From Actinomycetota bacterium (lineage in GTDB: Bacteria; Actinomycetota; Thermoleophilia; Gaiellales; Gaiellaceae), in assembly GCA_005885565.1 (NCBI GenBank), contig VAXK01000303.1, positions 1 to 13,105 on the forward strand: a stretch of 13,105 bases of DNA, read 5' to 3'. The position numbers were made by a program, and so were the translations under genes. The notes under the pieces are model-generated. The model searched no databases. It was not told the origin of the DNA and saw only the letters and a list, made by a program, of their open reading frames with translations. Shown piece after piece: positions 1-6,772 of this stretch (positions are counted from its first letter, which is position 1; every line of letters begins with the position of its first letter).

Positions 1-195
1 CTTCCCCACTCCGGGCGGCCCGGTCACGCCGACGACGTACGCGTTGCCGGTGTGCGGGTAGAGCTCGCGGACGAGCTCGGCGGCGAGCGGCTCGCCGTTC
101 TCGACGAGCGTGATCGCGCGGGCGAGCGCGCGCCGGTCGCCCGACCGGACGCCCTCCGCGAGCTCGCCGAGCGTCCACTCGCGCCGCCCCGCCAC
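1..195 (-). CDS. meaB: MeaB/ArgK-family G-protein chaperone, N-terminal part only
   Basis: The gene runs off the left edge of the window, so only the first 65 residues are visible. Members of this family (LAO/AO transport ATPase, MeaB, human MMAA) are GTPases that load and protect the B12-dependent methylmalonyl-CoA mutase. Visible features are the helical N-terminal segment typical of the family (LAELVRSGDRRALARAI-like, then ITLVENGEP) and the motif YPHTGNAYVVGVTG leading into the P-loop GPPGVGK at residues 59-65; the final Ser/Thr of the Walker A motif lies outside. I chose the GTG start at 195 because it gives the usual short lead before the helices. It lies 10 bases after the stop of the MFS gene, which suggests cotranscription. 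No strong Shine-Dalgarno sequence is seen. The P-loop and flanking motif make the family call secure; the mutase partner is known from the family and is not in the window. Confidence 0.9.
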   Translation of the reverse strand, partial: MAGRREWTLGELAEGVRSGDRRALARAITLVENGEPLAAELVRELYPHTGNAYVVGVTGPPGVGK

Positions 196-205
196 GGTCC
201 GGACT

Positions 206-1459
206 CTAGTAGCCCGGCACCACCGGAAGCGGCGTCGCTTCCGGAGCCTCCCGCGCCACGTCGACGCCGCGCGCCAGCGAGAGGCCGAGTGCCGCGGCGA
301 GCGCGAGAACCGCGGCCGCGATCCCCCACACCCACCGCGCGCCGAGGGCGTTCGTGACGAGGCCCGCCGCGATCATCCCTGCGCCGAGGGAGACCGCGGT
401 CGAGCTCATGAGCACCGTGAACGCGCGGCCGCGCAGCTCGTCGGGCGCGCCGCGCTGCACGAGGAGCGCGTTGCAGACGACCGTCGAGCCGTTTCCCGCG
501 CCCGAGACGACGACGCACGCTGCCGCGACCCAGACGTTCGGGGAGACGGCGGCGAGAGCCGTGCCGACCGCCATCAGCGCGAGCGAGCCGCCGTAGACCT
601 CCCGCGTGCGACGGCGCTCCAGGAGCGGTCCCGCCGCGAGGCTGCCCCCGGCGAGCCCGAGCCCGGCCGCCGCCACGAGCAGGCCGAAGCCGAAGTCGCC
701 CGAGTGGAACGAGACCTTCGCGAGGACGACCTCGGCCACGTTCACGCCCGCGTTCGCGAGCATGGCCACGTTCCAGACGACGAGGACGGTCAGGAGCGGC
801 CGCGCGTGCCGGACGAGCGCGAAGCCGGCGCGCAGGTCGCGCAGGTGCCCCCGGCTCTGCGCCGGGCGCGCCTGGAGGAGCCTGCCGGGGATCCGCAGGA
901 GGAGCAGCGCCGAGACGACGAAGGTCGCCGCGTTGATCCAGTACGCCGTGTCCGGGCCGGACGTGCTGACGAGGATGCCGCCGACGAGCGGGCCCGCCGT
1001 CGTCGTCGCGTTCTCGATCGTCTGGAGCAGCGAGTTCGCCCGCGGCAGATCTGCGTCGTCGACGAGGTTCGGCAGCCCCGCGTAGACCGCCGGGCGGAAG
1101 AAGCCGGTCGCGAAGCCCGCCGCCGCGGCCAGCGTCACGATCTGCGCGGCGCTCGTCGCGAACGGCAGCGCGCAGAAGACGCCGAAGCGCGCGAGGTCGG
1201 CGGCGACGGCGAGCCACCGGCGCGAGAGCCGGTCGAGGAGCGGGCCGAAGACGAGGCCGATGAGGATCATCGGCAGGAAGTCCGCGATCAGGAGCGCGCT
1301 CACCCATGGGCCGGAATGCGTGCGGTCGAAGACGTCGACGGTCAGCGCGACGAACGCGAGCCACGTGCCGAGGCCCGAGCCGAACGCCGCCAGGAAGAGC
1401 ATCCCGAAGCTCGGGGACCGATGGAAGAGCTCGAGCTGCCGGCGAACGGAAGGGCGCAC
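206..1459 (-). CDS. MFS transporter (EntS/MFS_3-like multidrug or siderophore exporter)
   Basis: This integral membrane protein has about 12 hydrophobic segments and the size (about 417 residues) of a major facilitator. Its substrate is not predictable. The first span begins at GMLFLAAFGSGLGTWLAF. After the second span comes LLDRLSRRW, the usual loop 2-3 signature position (D followed by basic residues). The stretch GFFRPAVYAGLPNLV with NSLLQTIENATTTAGP is typical of the EntS/DUF894-like MFS_3 group of drug and siderophore exporters. The frame stays open up to 1567 inside hisC, but a GTG start at 1459 avoids that overlap and leaves a 19-residue cytoplasmic lead before the first span; a GTG at 1492 is also possible, and ATG 1402 would sit at the edge of span 1. 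The gene follows hisC by about 65 bases and precedes meaB by 10. The family is secure; the start and the substrate are not. Confidence 0.85.
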   Translation of the reverse strand: MRPSVRRQLELFHRSPSFGMLFLAAFGSGLGTWLAFVALTVDVFDRTHSGPWVSALLIADFLPMILIGLVFGPLLDRLSRRWLAVAADLARFGVFCALPFATSAAQIVTLAAAAGFATGFFRPAVYAGLPNLVDDADLPRANSLLQTIENATTTAGPLVGGILVSTSGPDTAYWINAATFVVSALLLLRIPGRLLQARPAQSRGHLRDLRAGFALVRHARPLLTVLVVWNVAMLANAGVNVAEVVLAKVSFHSGDFGFGLLVAAAGLGLAGGSLAAGPLLERRRTREVYGGSLALMAVGTALAAVSPNVWVAAACVVVSGAGNGSTVVCNALLVQRGAPDELRGRAFTVLMSSTAVSLGAGMIAAGLVTNALGARWVWGIAAAVLALAAALGLSLARGVDVAREAPEATPLPVVPGY

Positions 1460-1495
1460 GGGCGGCCTGAACGTACCAGCCCCACCTGTCACACC

Positions 1496-1535
1496 GGGGC
1501 AAGCCGGCTGCCCCTTCAGATCGTCAAGGGGCAGC
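1496..1535 (-). terminator. Two mutually exclusive hairpins at the 3' end of hisC
   Basis: A perfect 10-bp inverted repeat (gctgcccctt at 1507-1516 and its complement aaggggcagc at 1526-1535, 9-base loop) spans the hisC stop codon. The inner arm can also pair with tgcccc/ggggca to form a second 6-bp hairpin (1496-1501 with 1509-1514, 7-base loop). Both cannot form at once. No U-tract follows, so intrinsic termination is uncertain. The element may reduce read-through into the MFS gene or protect the hisC mRNA 3' end. Confidence 0.45.
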
Positions 1536-2648
1536 TCCGACGCGAACCCGCAGGCGGGTAAGGGCATCGGCGAGGAAGGCGTTCTCCTCCGGCGTCCCGA
1601 CCGTGACGCGGATCGCGCTCGGCGCGCCGAAGCCCGCGAGCGGGCGGACGATCACTCCGAGGCGGAGAAGGTCGTCGAAGAGCTCCCGTGCGTCCCCGCC
1701 CACGTCCGCGTAGAGGAAGTTCGCAACAGCGGGGCCGGCAGGCGAGAGGCCGTGGGCGGTCAGCGTGCGCTCGAGCTCCACCCGGCCCTCGGCGTTCAGG
1801 CGCACGCGCCGGGCGAGCTCGCCCGGGTCCTCGAGGCTCGCGAGCGCCGCGGCCTGCGCGGCGGTGCTCAAGTCGAAGGCGCGCCGCACCTTCGCGACCG
1901 CCGTCGCGACCGAGGCGGGCGCCACGCCGTACCCGATCCGCAGGCCGGCGAGGCCGTAGATCTTCGAGAAGGTCCGGAGCACGACGACGCGGCGACCGGC
2001 CTTGAAGTACTCCTCGATCCCGTCCGGATACTCCGGATCCTGGACGTACTCGAAATAGGCCTGGTCGACGACCGTGAGGACGTGCCCGGGGACGGCGTCG
2101 AAGTACGCGTCGAGCTCGGCGCGCGTGTTCATCGTCCCGGTCGGGTTGTTCGGGTGGCAGACGTAGACGAGCTTCGTCCGCTCGTCCACGGCGTCGAGGA
2201 GCGCAGGCAGGTCGTAGCGGTCGTCGCGCAGCGGGACACGGCGCGCCTCGGCGCCGACCTTCACAGCGTCGATGACGTAGCTCGGAAAGGACGGCCAGCC
2301 GCAGACGATCGCGTCCCCGGGGTCGAGCACGGCCTGCGAGAGGCAGTCGACGACGCCGTCCGCTCCCGCGCCGAGAGCGATCTCCTCGAAGCGCACGTCG
2401 TGCCGCTCGGCCAGCGCGGCCCGCAGGCGGTACGCGCCTCCGTCCGGGTAGCGGTTCAGCTCGTCGACACCGCGCTCGAGCGCGCGGCGCGCGGCCGGGA
2501 ACGGCCCGAATGGGCCCTCGTTCGAGGCGAGCTTGACGACGCGCTCGAGGCCGAGCTCGCGCTGGACCTCCTCGACCGGCTTCCCCGGCTCGTACGGGAC
2601 GAGCTCGGCGAGCGACCGCCGGAAGAAGCTCTCCTCGACCTCGGGCAC
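1524..2648 (-). CDS. hisC: Histidinol-phosphate aminotransferase family, class I/II PLP enzyme
   Basis: This is a fold-type I PLP aminotransferase of 374 residues, the usual HisC length. HisC converts imidazole-acetol phosphate and glutamate to histidinol phosphate in histidine synthesis. Visible motifs are KLASNEGPFGP near residue 40 (family N/E-N-P-x-G region), NRYPDGG at 65-71, CHPNNPTG with Asn168, DQAYFEY with Asp195 and Tyr198, and TFSKIYGLAGLRIGYG with the PLP-binding Lys229. The C-terminal arginine for the substrate carboxylate is probably in AIRVTVGTPEEN. No other his genes are nearby, and close relatives use aromatic amino acids (Pat/AroJ-type), so the substrate is less certain than the family. 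The start is GTG at 2648, 9 bases after the stop of the upstream small gene. TAGGCT lies exactly six bases before the GTG, which suggests a leaderless transcript of its own. Confidence 0.88.
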   Translation of the reverse strand: MPEVEESFFRRSLAELVPYEPGKPVEEVQRELGLERVVKLASNEGPFGPFPAARRALERGVDELNRYPDGGAYRLRAALAERHDVRFEEIALGAGADGVVDCLSQAVLDPGDAIVCGWPSFPSYVIDAVKVGAEARRVPLRDDRYDLPALLDAVDERTKLVYVCHPNNPTGTMNTRAELDAYFDAVPGHVLTVVDQAYFEYVQDPEYPDGIEEYFKAGRRVVVLRTFSKIYGLAGLRIGYGVAPASVATAVAKVRRAFDLSTAAQAAALASLEDPGELARRVRLNAEGRVELERTLTAHGLSPAGPAVANFLYADVGGDARELFDDLLRLGVIVRPLAGFGAPSAIRVTVGTPEENAFLADALTRLRVRVGAAP

Positions 2649-2654
2649 GCCCGA

Positions 2655-2660
2655 AGCCTA
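2655..2660 (-). promoter_or_regulatory. Putative -10 box of hisC (leaderless arrangement)
   Basis: The sequence TAGGCT on the minus strand fits TAnnnT and ends six bases before the GTG start of hisC, so the start codon would be the transcription start. Its TAG is also the stop codon of the upstream 73-residue gene. I see no convincing -35 box. The same spacing recurs before lpdA, E1 alpha and the gene at 11099. Confidence 0.4.
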
Positions 2661-2879
2661 TGCGCTGCCCGAGCCCTCCCCGTCGTTTCCACGCCGCCGG
2701 AGGAACCAGAGCGCGCCCCCCGCGGCGCCGAGAAGCGAGGCGACGAACGACTTGTTCGGCCGCTTCGTCTCGGGGTCGATGCTAGGGACGGCGCCCTTTG
2801 CCTTTCGCTTGGCGACCCGCTTCCCGACCTGCCACACGGTCCAGCCCAGGACGGCGTTGCGCCTGTTCACGATTCCCAT
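2658..2879 (-). CDS. Small membrane protein of unknown function, 73 residues
   Basis: I do not recognise a named family. The protein opens with MGIVNRRNAVLGWTVWQVGKRVAKRKAKG, a mildly hydrophobic then strongly basic segment, and has a second hydrophobic stretch (SFVASLLGAAGGALWFLRRR) near residues 44-63 followed by a charged tail, so it is probably a membrane-bound or membrane-anchored protein. An ATG start is preceded by a clear purine-rich Shine-Dalgarno sequence (AGGGAAGG), stronger than at most genes here, which supports translation. Its first 98 bases overlap the 3' end of the upstream sigma factor gene in another frame. The stop lies 9 bases before hisC. Tryptophan and hydrophobic content look like a true coding frame, whereas the overlapping sigma frame here looks like a shadow. 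Function is unknown. Confidence 0.65.
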   Translation of the reverse strand: MGIVNRRNAVLGWTVWQVGKRVAKRKAKGAVPSIDPETKRPNKSFVASLLGAAGGALWFLRRRGNDGEGSGSA

Positions 2880-4002
2880 TGCCCACGTGCCTTCCCTTCA
2901 GAGCCCCGACCGTAACCCGGCCGCTCCGGCCGCGCGCGTGTGCCGGGTGCGACGGATGGAGCGGATGCACCGGGTGTGCGGGGTGGATCGGATGCGCCGG
3001 ATGGAGCGGATGCGCGGGATGCGCCGGATGCGCGCGCACGTGCCGCGGGGAGATGCGTCTCGGAACGGGAACGACCGGATGACGCCGGCTCGACGTGGAG
3101 AACACCACCGGGACGACCGGGATCGGCGCCGGCGCGCGGACCTCCACAGGCGCGTGCCGCTTCTGCGGCCGGAGGCCGCGGACGAGCCTCGTGTGCGTCG
3201 CGCCCTCGTAGCCGAGCCCGCCGACGAGGGCGCCGGTCGCGAGCACGGCGGCCGCCTTCGCCGCGACGCCCGTCCCGACCGCCGCGCCGCCCCCGCCGCC
3301 GAAGAGCGAGGCGAGCGAGGTCGGGAGCGGAACCGCGGCGAGCGACTTGAAGGCCGACCGCTGGGCGCGCTGGCGCCTCGCGACGGTGGCGCAGTCGTGG
3401 CAGGCGCGCAGGTGCGCGCGCAGCGCGCCGCGCTCGCTGCGGGGCAGGCGCCCGTCGAGCTGCTTCGAGATCGCGAGCTCCGCCTGGTGGCAGGTCAGGG
3501 CGCCCTCGAGCTGCTCGCGGAGCGCCCGCCGGGCTCGGAAGAGGAGCGTCTCGACGGCGCCGGCCGAGATGCCGAGGATCTCCGCGATGTCGGCGTACGA
3601 GCGACCTTCGAGCTCGCGCATCACGAGGGCGGCGCGCTGGTTGAAGGCAAGGTGGCCGAGGGCCCGGCGGATGTCCTGCGCGCTCGGGGCCTCGTCGTCG
3701 ACGATCCGGTCGGCGACGTCGTGGTCGAGCGAGACCTCGCGCGGGCGGCGCAGCGACTGCCGGAACCGCTGCCGGCAGACGTTGTGGGCGATCGCGATCA
3801 GCCAGTTCTGCGCCGCCTTCGGCCGCTCGCCCCGGTCGTAGGCGCGGAGCGCGTTCAGGAAGGTCGTCTGCGTGACGTCCTCGGCGTCCGCGGGGTTGCG
3901 CAGGACGGCGAGCGCGTAGTGGTAGACGTCCGCCACATGGCGGCGGTAGAGCCGCTCGAACCCCCGGTCCACGCGCCGTCGCTCCGCGAGAAGCTGCGCC
4001 AT
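2782..4002 (-). CDS. Membrane-tethered ECF sigma factor with fused zinc-binding anti-sigma domain and His-Pro repeat tail
   Basis: The protein has 406 residues, about twice a normal ECF sigma factor. Sigma region 2 spans about 14-80 (FERLYRRH, NPADAEDVTQTTFLNA, WLIAIAHNVCR). Sigma region 4 spans about 114-166 (FNQRAALVMRELEGRSYADIAEILG, then AGAVETLLFRARRAL). A zinc-finger anti-sigma (zf-HC2) segment follows at about 170-205, with Cys171-His172 and a full HX3CX2C set (His197, Cys201, Cys204). A GGGGG linker leads to one probable membrane span at about 240-262. The remaining tail is basic and Pro-rich and contains ten HPx triplets (325-354). The ATG at 4002 follows the sister gene by 48 bases. 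The last 32 residues or so overlap the 73-residue gene in another frame and may be a run-on extension. A sigma factor held at the membrane by its own anti-sigma domain, perhaps released by proteolysis or an external signal, is an inference. Confidence 0.85.
   Translation of the reverse strand: MAQLLAERRRVDRGFERLYRRHVADVYHYALAVLRNPADAEDVTQTTFLNALRAYDRGERPKAAQNWLIAIAHNVCRQRFRQSLRRPREVSLDHDVADRIVDDEAPSAQDIRRALGHLAFNQRAALVMRELEGRSYADIAEILGISAGAVETLLFRARRALREQLEGALTCHQAELAISKQLDGRLPRSERGALRAHLRACHDCATVARRQRAQRSAFKSLAAVPLPTSLASLFGGGGGAAVGTGVAAKAAAVLATGALVGGLGYEGATHTRLVRGLRPQKRHAPVEVRAPAPIPVVPVVFSTSSRRHPVVPVPRRISPRHVRAHPAHPAHPLHPAHPIHPAHPVHPLHPSHPAHARGRSGRVTVGALKGRHVGNGNREQAQRRPGLDRVAGREAGRQAKGKGRRP
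2890..2898 (-). promoter_or_regulatory. Shine-Dalgarno site of the 73-residue protein
   Basis: The minus strand reads AAGGGAAGG, ending 10 bases before the ATG at 2879. It is one of the few clear ribosome binding sites in the window and favours this ATG as a real start inside the sigma factor reading frame. Confidence 0.5.
2941..3030 (-). repeat. Ten tandem 9-base units encoding HPx
   Basis: Ten degenerate copies of a 9-base unit (consensus catccggcg on the minus strand) fill exactly 90 bases. They encode His-Pro-x ten times in a row, with x being A, A, L, A, I, A, V, L, S, A. Codon wobble between CAT/CAC and CCG/CCC shows the copies are not recent identical duplications. The unit length keeps the reading frame if copies are gained or lost. 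Confidence 0.9.
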
Positions 4003-4008
4003 GCCTAT

Positions 4009-4035
4009 CAGATACCCATGCTGCCCGAAAACTTG
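4009..4035 (-). promoter_or_regulatory. Promoter-like motif CAAG-N16-GTATCT upstream of sigma gene 2782-4002
   Basis: On the minus strand CAAG (4032-4035) is followed after 16 bases by GTATCT (4010-4015), then Gataggc and the ATG. TATCTG ends six bases before the ATG, so the transcript may be leaderless. The same two elements, spaced by 17 bases, precede the sister sigma gene. This could be an autoregulated ECF-type promoter; the evidence is only the shared motif. Confidence 0.35.
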
Positions 4036-4050
4036 CGCCGCGGCCGCAGC

Positions 4051-5325
4051 CTATGGCACGTGCGGGAGCGTCACGGTCGGCGTCGGCGGGAGCGCAGACG
4101 TGACGGGCGACGTGTCGACCGGGAGCGGCGGAGGCGGAGGAGCGGCCACGGTGGGCGTCGGCACCGGCGGCGCCGACGCGGGCGGAGCGCCGGCCGTGGA
4201 CGTCGCGGCGGAGGCCGTCTGCGTCACCTGCGTCGTCGCGCTCTTCGCGGTCGTCGTCGCCGCCTGCGTGCCGGAGCTCGTCGACGGCACCGCGGACGGA
4301 GCCGCCGGGTCGGCCACCGCAGGCACTGCGCCTGCCGTCCCCCCCGATTCGGACGTGGCGGATCCGGGCATGCCCGCCTCGAGCGTGGCGCCGGTGAGTC
4401 GCTCGGGAGCGGTGCCGCTGCTGAGCTCGATGCCGCGCTCGAACGGGACGGCGGTGCGCATGCCGACCACGCCTTCGGTGACGACGAAGGTCCGTCCCTG
4501 CCTCTTCACGACCACCATGGGCCCTCGAAGCACCCGGATGCCTGCGGGCGCCGTCGCCGCGTCAGTCCGCGGAGTCGACTGCACCGTCAAGGGGCTCAAT
4601 GCGATCCCGGCAGGCCTACCGTGCCCGGAGACGCTCGCATCCACGACCGGGCCGACGGCGCCGGCGACGACCCCCGCCGCGACGAGGAGCGCCGCCTTGA
4701 CGAGGAGACCGGAGCCGACGGCGAGGCCGCCTCCCGCGACGGCGCCGCCTCCGCCGCCGAAGAAGCTCCCGAGCGAGGGCGGCAGCTGCACCGAGCCGAG
4801 CACTCCGAGCAGCGAGCGGTCGCGCCGGAGCGCGCGGCGGGCACGGAAGATCAGGGTCTCGACCGCCGGGACGGAGACCTCCAGCGTGTCCGCGATCTCC
4901 GCATAGGAGCGCCCTTCGAGCTCGCGCATGACGAGGGCGGCGCGCTGATTGAACGGCAGCCGCCCGAGCGCCTCCAGGAGCTCCTCGAGCTTCGGCGTCT
5001 CCTCCGCCGGAACCGGGATCGCCGCGATCGTCTCCTCGAACGGCACCTCCTGCGGCCGGCGTACCGCGCGCAGATGACGGCTGCGGCACGCGTTGTGCGC
5101 GATCTTGATCAGCCAGTGCCGCGGCCGGCTCGGCTCCTCGCCGCGCAGGTACGCCCGGTAGGCGTTGAGGAAGGTGGTCTGCGTGATGTCCTCGGCGTCC
5201 GCCGGATTGCGCAGCACGGCGAGCGTGTAGCGGTAGACGTCGCGCGCGTAGCTGCGGTAGAGCCGCTCGAATGCCTCGTCGACCGCGAGATCGTGCGCGC
5301 CCCCCGGCTCCGCATACGCTTGCAC
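4051..5325 (-). CDS. Membrane-tethered ECF sigma factor lacking the zinc-binding domain, Thr/Pro-rich tail
   Basis: This is a 424-residue paralogue of the next gene. Sigma region 2 (about 19-85: FERLYRSYARDVYRY, NPADAEDITQTTFLNAYRAY, WLIKIAHNACR) and region 4 (about 118-167: FNQRAALVMRELEGRSYAEIADTL, PAVETLIFRARRAL) are close to those of the sister protein. Directly after region 4 comes LLGVLGSVQLPPSLGSFFGGGGG: the roughly 45-residue zinc-finger block found in the sister at this point is absent. A probable membrane span follows at about 197-228. The exported part has a small folded-looking section (about 262-300, IRVLRGPMVVVKRQGRTFVV) and then a low-complexity tail rich in Ala, Thr, Ser and Pro, ending in a polyproline run. 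The start is GTG at 5325; no other in-frame start lies upstream and no Shine-Dalgarno sequence is seen. Tethering as the control step is inferred. Confidence 0.85.
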   Translation of the reverse strand: MQAYAEPGGAHDLAVDEAFERLYRSYARDVYRYTLAVLRNPADAEDITQTTFLNAYRAYLRGEEPSRPRHWLIKIAHNACRSRHLRAVRRPQEVPFEETIAAIPVPAEETPKLEELLEALGRLPFNQRAALVMRELEGRSYAEIADTLEVSVPAVETLIFRARRALRRDRSLLGVLGSVQLPPSLGSFFGGGGGAVAGGGLAVGSGLLVKAALLVAAGVVAGAVGPVVDASVSGHGRPAGIALSPLTVQSTPRTDAATAPAGIRVLRGPMVVVKRQGRTFVVTEGVVGMRTAVPFERGIELSSGTAPERLTGATLEAGMPGSATSESGGTAGAVPAVADPAAPSAVPSTSSGTQAATTTAKSATTQVTQTASAATSTAGAPPASAPPVPTPTVAAPPPPPLPVDTSPVTSALPPTPTVTLPHVP

Positions 5326-5353
5326 GCAGAGAAAACGCCCGCGACCGGCGCGT

Positions 5354-5380
5354 AGATACTGGCTGCTAGGCCGGAGCTTG
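5354..5380 (-). promoter_or_regulatory. Promoter-like motif CAAG-N17-GTATCT upstream of sigma gene 4051-5325
   Basis: CAAG (5377-5380) and GTATCT (5354-5359) on the minus strand are spaced by 17 bases and overlap the 3' end of lpdA. They match the elements before the sister sigma gene. A transcript starting about 7 bases after GTATCT would have a leader of roughly 20 bases before the GTG at 5325. Confidence 0.35.
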
Positions 5381-6772
5381 GGCGCGCCGCCGCGGCGGCA
5401 CGTGGATCGGGCGGCCGAGCGCGACGAGCCCGGCCTCCTTGATCGCCTCGGAGAGCGTCGGATGCGCGGCCATCCCGTCGGCCACAGTCTCCACGGTCGA
5501 CTCGGCGTCCAGCGCGACGACGCCCGCCTCGATCAGGTCGGTGACGTGCGGCCCGACCATCACGAGCCCGAGCAGCTCGCCGTAGCGCGTCTCGTGGATC
5601 GACTTCACCCAGCCGACGGTCTCGTTCTGCATCACGGCGCGCGCGTTCGCGACCCACGGGAACATGCCGACCGCGACGTCGTCGCCGTGCTGCTCGCGCG
5701 CCTCGGCCTCGGTGAGGCCGACGGACGCGATCTCGGGATCGGTGTAGATGGGCCGCGGGACGCCGCGGTTGTCGACGACGGCCTCGTGCCCGAGCGCGTT
5801 CTCCGCCGCCACCTCGCCCTCGCGGAAGGCCGTGTGGGCGAGCTGCCAGTACCCGGCGCAGTCGCCGACGGCGTAGACGTGCGGCACGGTCGTCCGCCGG
5901 TGCTCGTCGGCGGCGATCCCCTTCCGCTTGTCGAGCTCGACGCCGATCTCCTCGAGCCCGAGCCCCTCGACGAGCGGGCCGCGGCCGACGGAGACGAGCA
6001 TCAGGTCGCACTCGACGGTCTCGCCCTCGCCGAAGTGGACGGTGAGCGCGCCGTCCGACTCTTCCACCTTCGAGCACTGCTTCTCGAGGTGGAGGGCGAT
6101 CCCGCGCCGTCCGAACCGCTTCGCGAGCTCCTTCGCCGCGTCGGCGTCCTCCTGCGGGATCAGCGTCGGCAGCATCTCGACGATCGTCACCTCCGAGCCG
6201 AAGCGGCGGAAGATGGACGCAAACTCGCAGCCGATGATCCCGCCGCCGAGGACGACGAGCCGCCGCGGCACCTCCGTCTGGGCGAGCAGGCCCGTCGAGT
6301 CGACGCAGCGCGAGGAGTCGAGCCCCGGGATGGGCGGCCGGAGCGGGAACGAGCCGGTGGCGACGATCGCCGACTTGAAGGCGACGTCCTCGGCGCCCTC
6401 GACCGCCATCGTGTTCGCGTCCCTGAAGCGGCCGGTGCCCTTCACCCATTCGACGCCATTCGCCTTGAAGAGCGACGCGACGCCGCTGGTCATCTGCTTC
6501 ACGACGCCGGCCTTCCACTCGTTCGCCGCCGCGAGGTCGAGCCGCGGCTCGCCGACCTGGACGCCGAGCTTCCCGAAGGTCTCTTCGGCCTCCTTCAGCG
6601 CGAACGCGGTCTGCACCCAGGCCTTCGTCGGGATGCAGCCGACACGGAGACAGGTGCCGCCGAGCTCGGACTCCTTCTCGATACAGACCGCCTTGGCGCC
6701 GAGCTGCGCGGCGCGGATCGCCGCCGTGTACCCGCCCGGGCCCCCGCCGAGGACGGCAACGTCACAGTCCAT
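5366..6772 (-). CDS. lpdA: Dihydrolipoyl dehydrogenase (E3)
   Basis: This flavoprotein reoxidises the dihydrolipoyl arm of E2, passing electrons through FAD to NAD+. At 468 residues it has the normal length. It begins with the FAD-binding motif GGGPGGY (9-15), then the redox disulfide GGTCLRVGCIPTK with Cys41 and Cys46; the usual CLNVGC reads CLRVGC, a common variant. The NAD-binding motif GGGIIGCEFASIFRRFG lies near 175-191, the second FAD motif AVGDCAG in the middle, and the catalytic pair His437-Glu442 in HPTLSE near the C-terminus. The ATG at 6772 overlaps the end of the GNAT gene by 11 bases. It closes the operon that begins with E1 alpha at 11060, although three small genes separate it from E2. 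TAGGAT six bases before the ATG suggests an additional promoter of its own, which would let E3 serve other complexes or the glycine cleavage system. Confidence 0.96.
   Translation of the reverse strand: MDCDVAVLGGGPGGYTAAIRAAQLGAKAVCIEKESELGGTCLRVGCIPTKAWVQTAFALKEAEETFGKLGVQVGEPRLDLAAANEWKAGVVKQMTSGVASLFKANGVEWVKGTGRFRDANTMAVEGAEDVAFKSAIVATGSFPLRPPIPGLDSSRCVDSTGLLAQTEVPRRLVVLGGGIIGCEFASIFRRFGSEVTIVEMLPTLIPQEDADAAKELAKRFGRRGIALHLEKQCSKVEESDGALTVHFGEGETVECDLMLVSVGRGPLVEGLGLEEIGVELDKRKGIAADEHRRTTVPHVYAVGDCAGYWQLAHTAFREGEVAAENALGHEAVVDNRGVPRPIYTDPEIASVGLTEAEAREQHGDDVAVGMFPWVANARAVMQNETVGWVKSIHETRYGELLGLVMVGPHVTDLIEAGVVALDAESTVETVADGMAAHPTLSEAIKEAGLVALGRPIHVPPRRRAQAPA

Noticed and set aside
110..1561. 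Plus-strand frame opposite the MFS gene
   Set aside because: The minus-strand frame has about 12 membrane spans; the plus-strand product is almost entirely charged and lacks any domain.
1460..1567. Upstream extension of the MFS protein to 1567
   Set aside because: It would overlap the hisC 3' end and add a non-family segment before the first span; GTG starts at 1492 or 1459 are better.
2941..3030. CRISPR-like array
   Set aside because: The units are 9 bases without spacers and keep the frame of the sigma gene as HPx triplets.
4051..5325. Hidden zinc-finger in the second sigma protein
   Set aside because: After region 4 the protein has no HX3CX2C set and no cysteines before the membrane span.
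2533..5355. Plus-strand open frame of 940 codons
   Set aside because: It lies opposite two clear sigma factor genes; its product is mostly Arg, Gly, Ala and Asp with no recognisable domain, as expected for a shadow frame in G+C-rich DNA.
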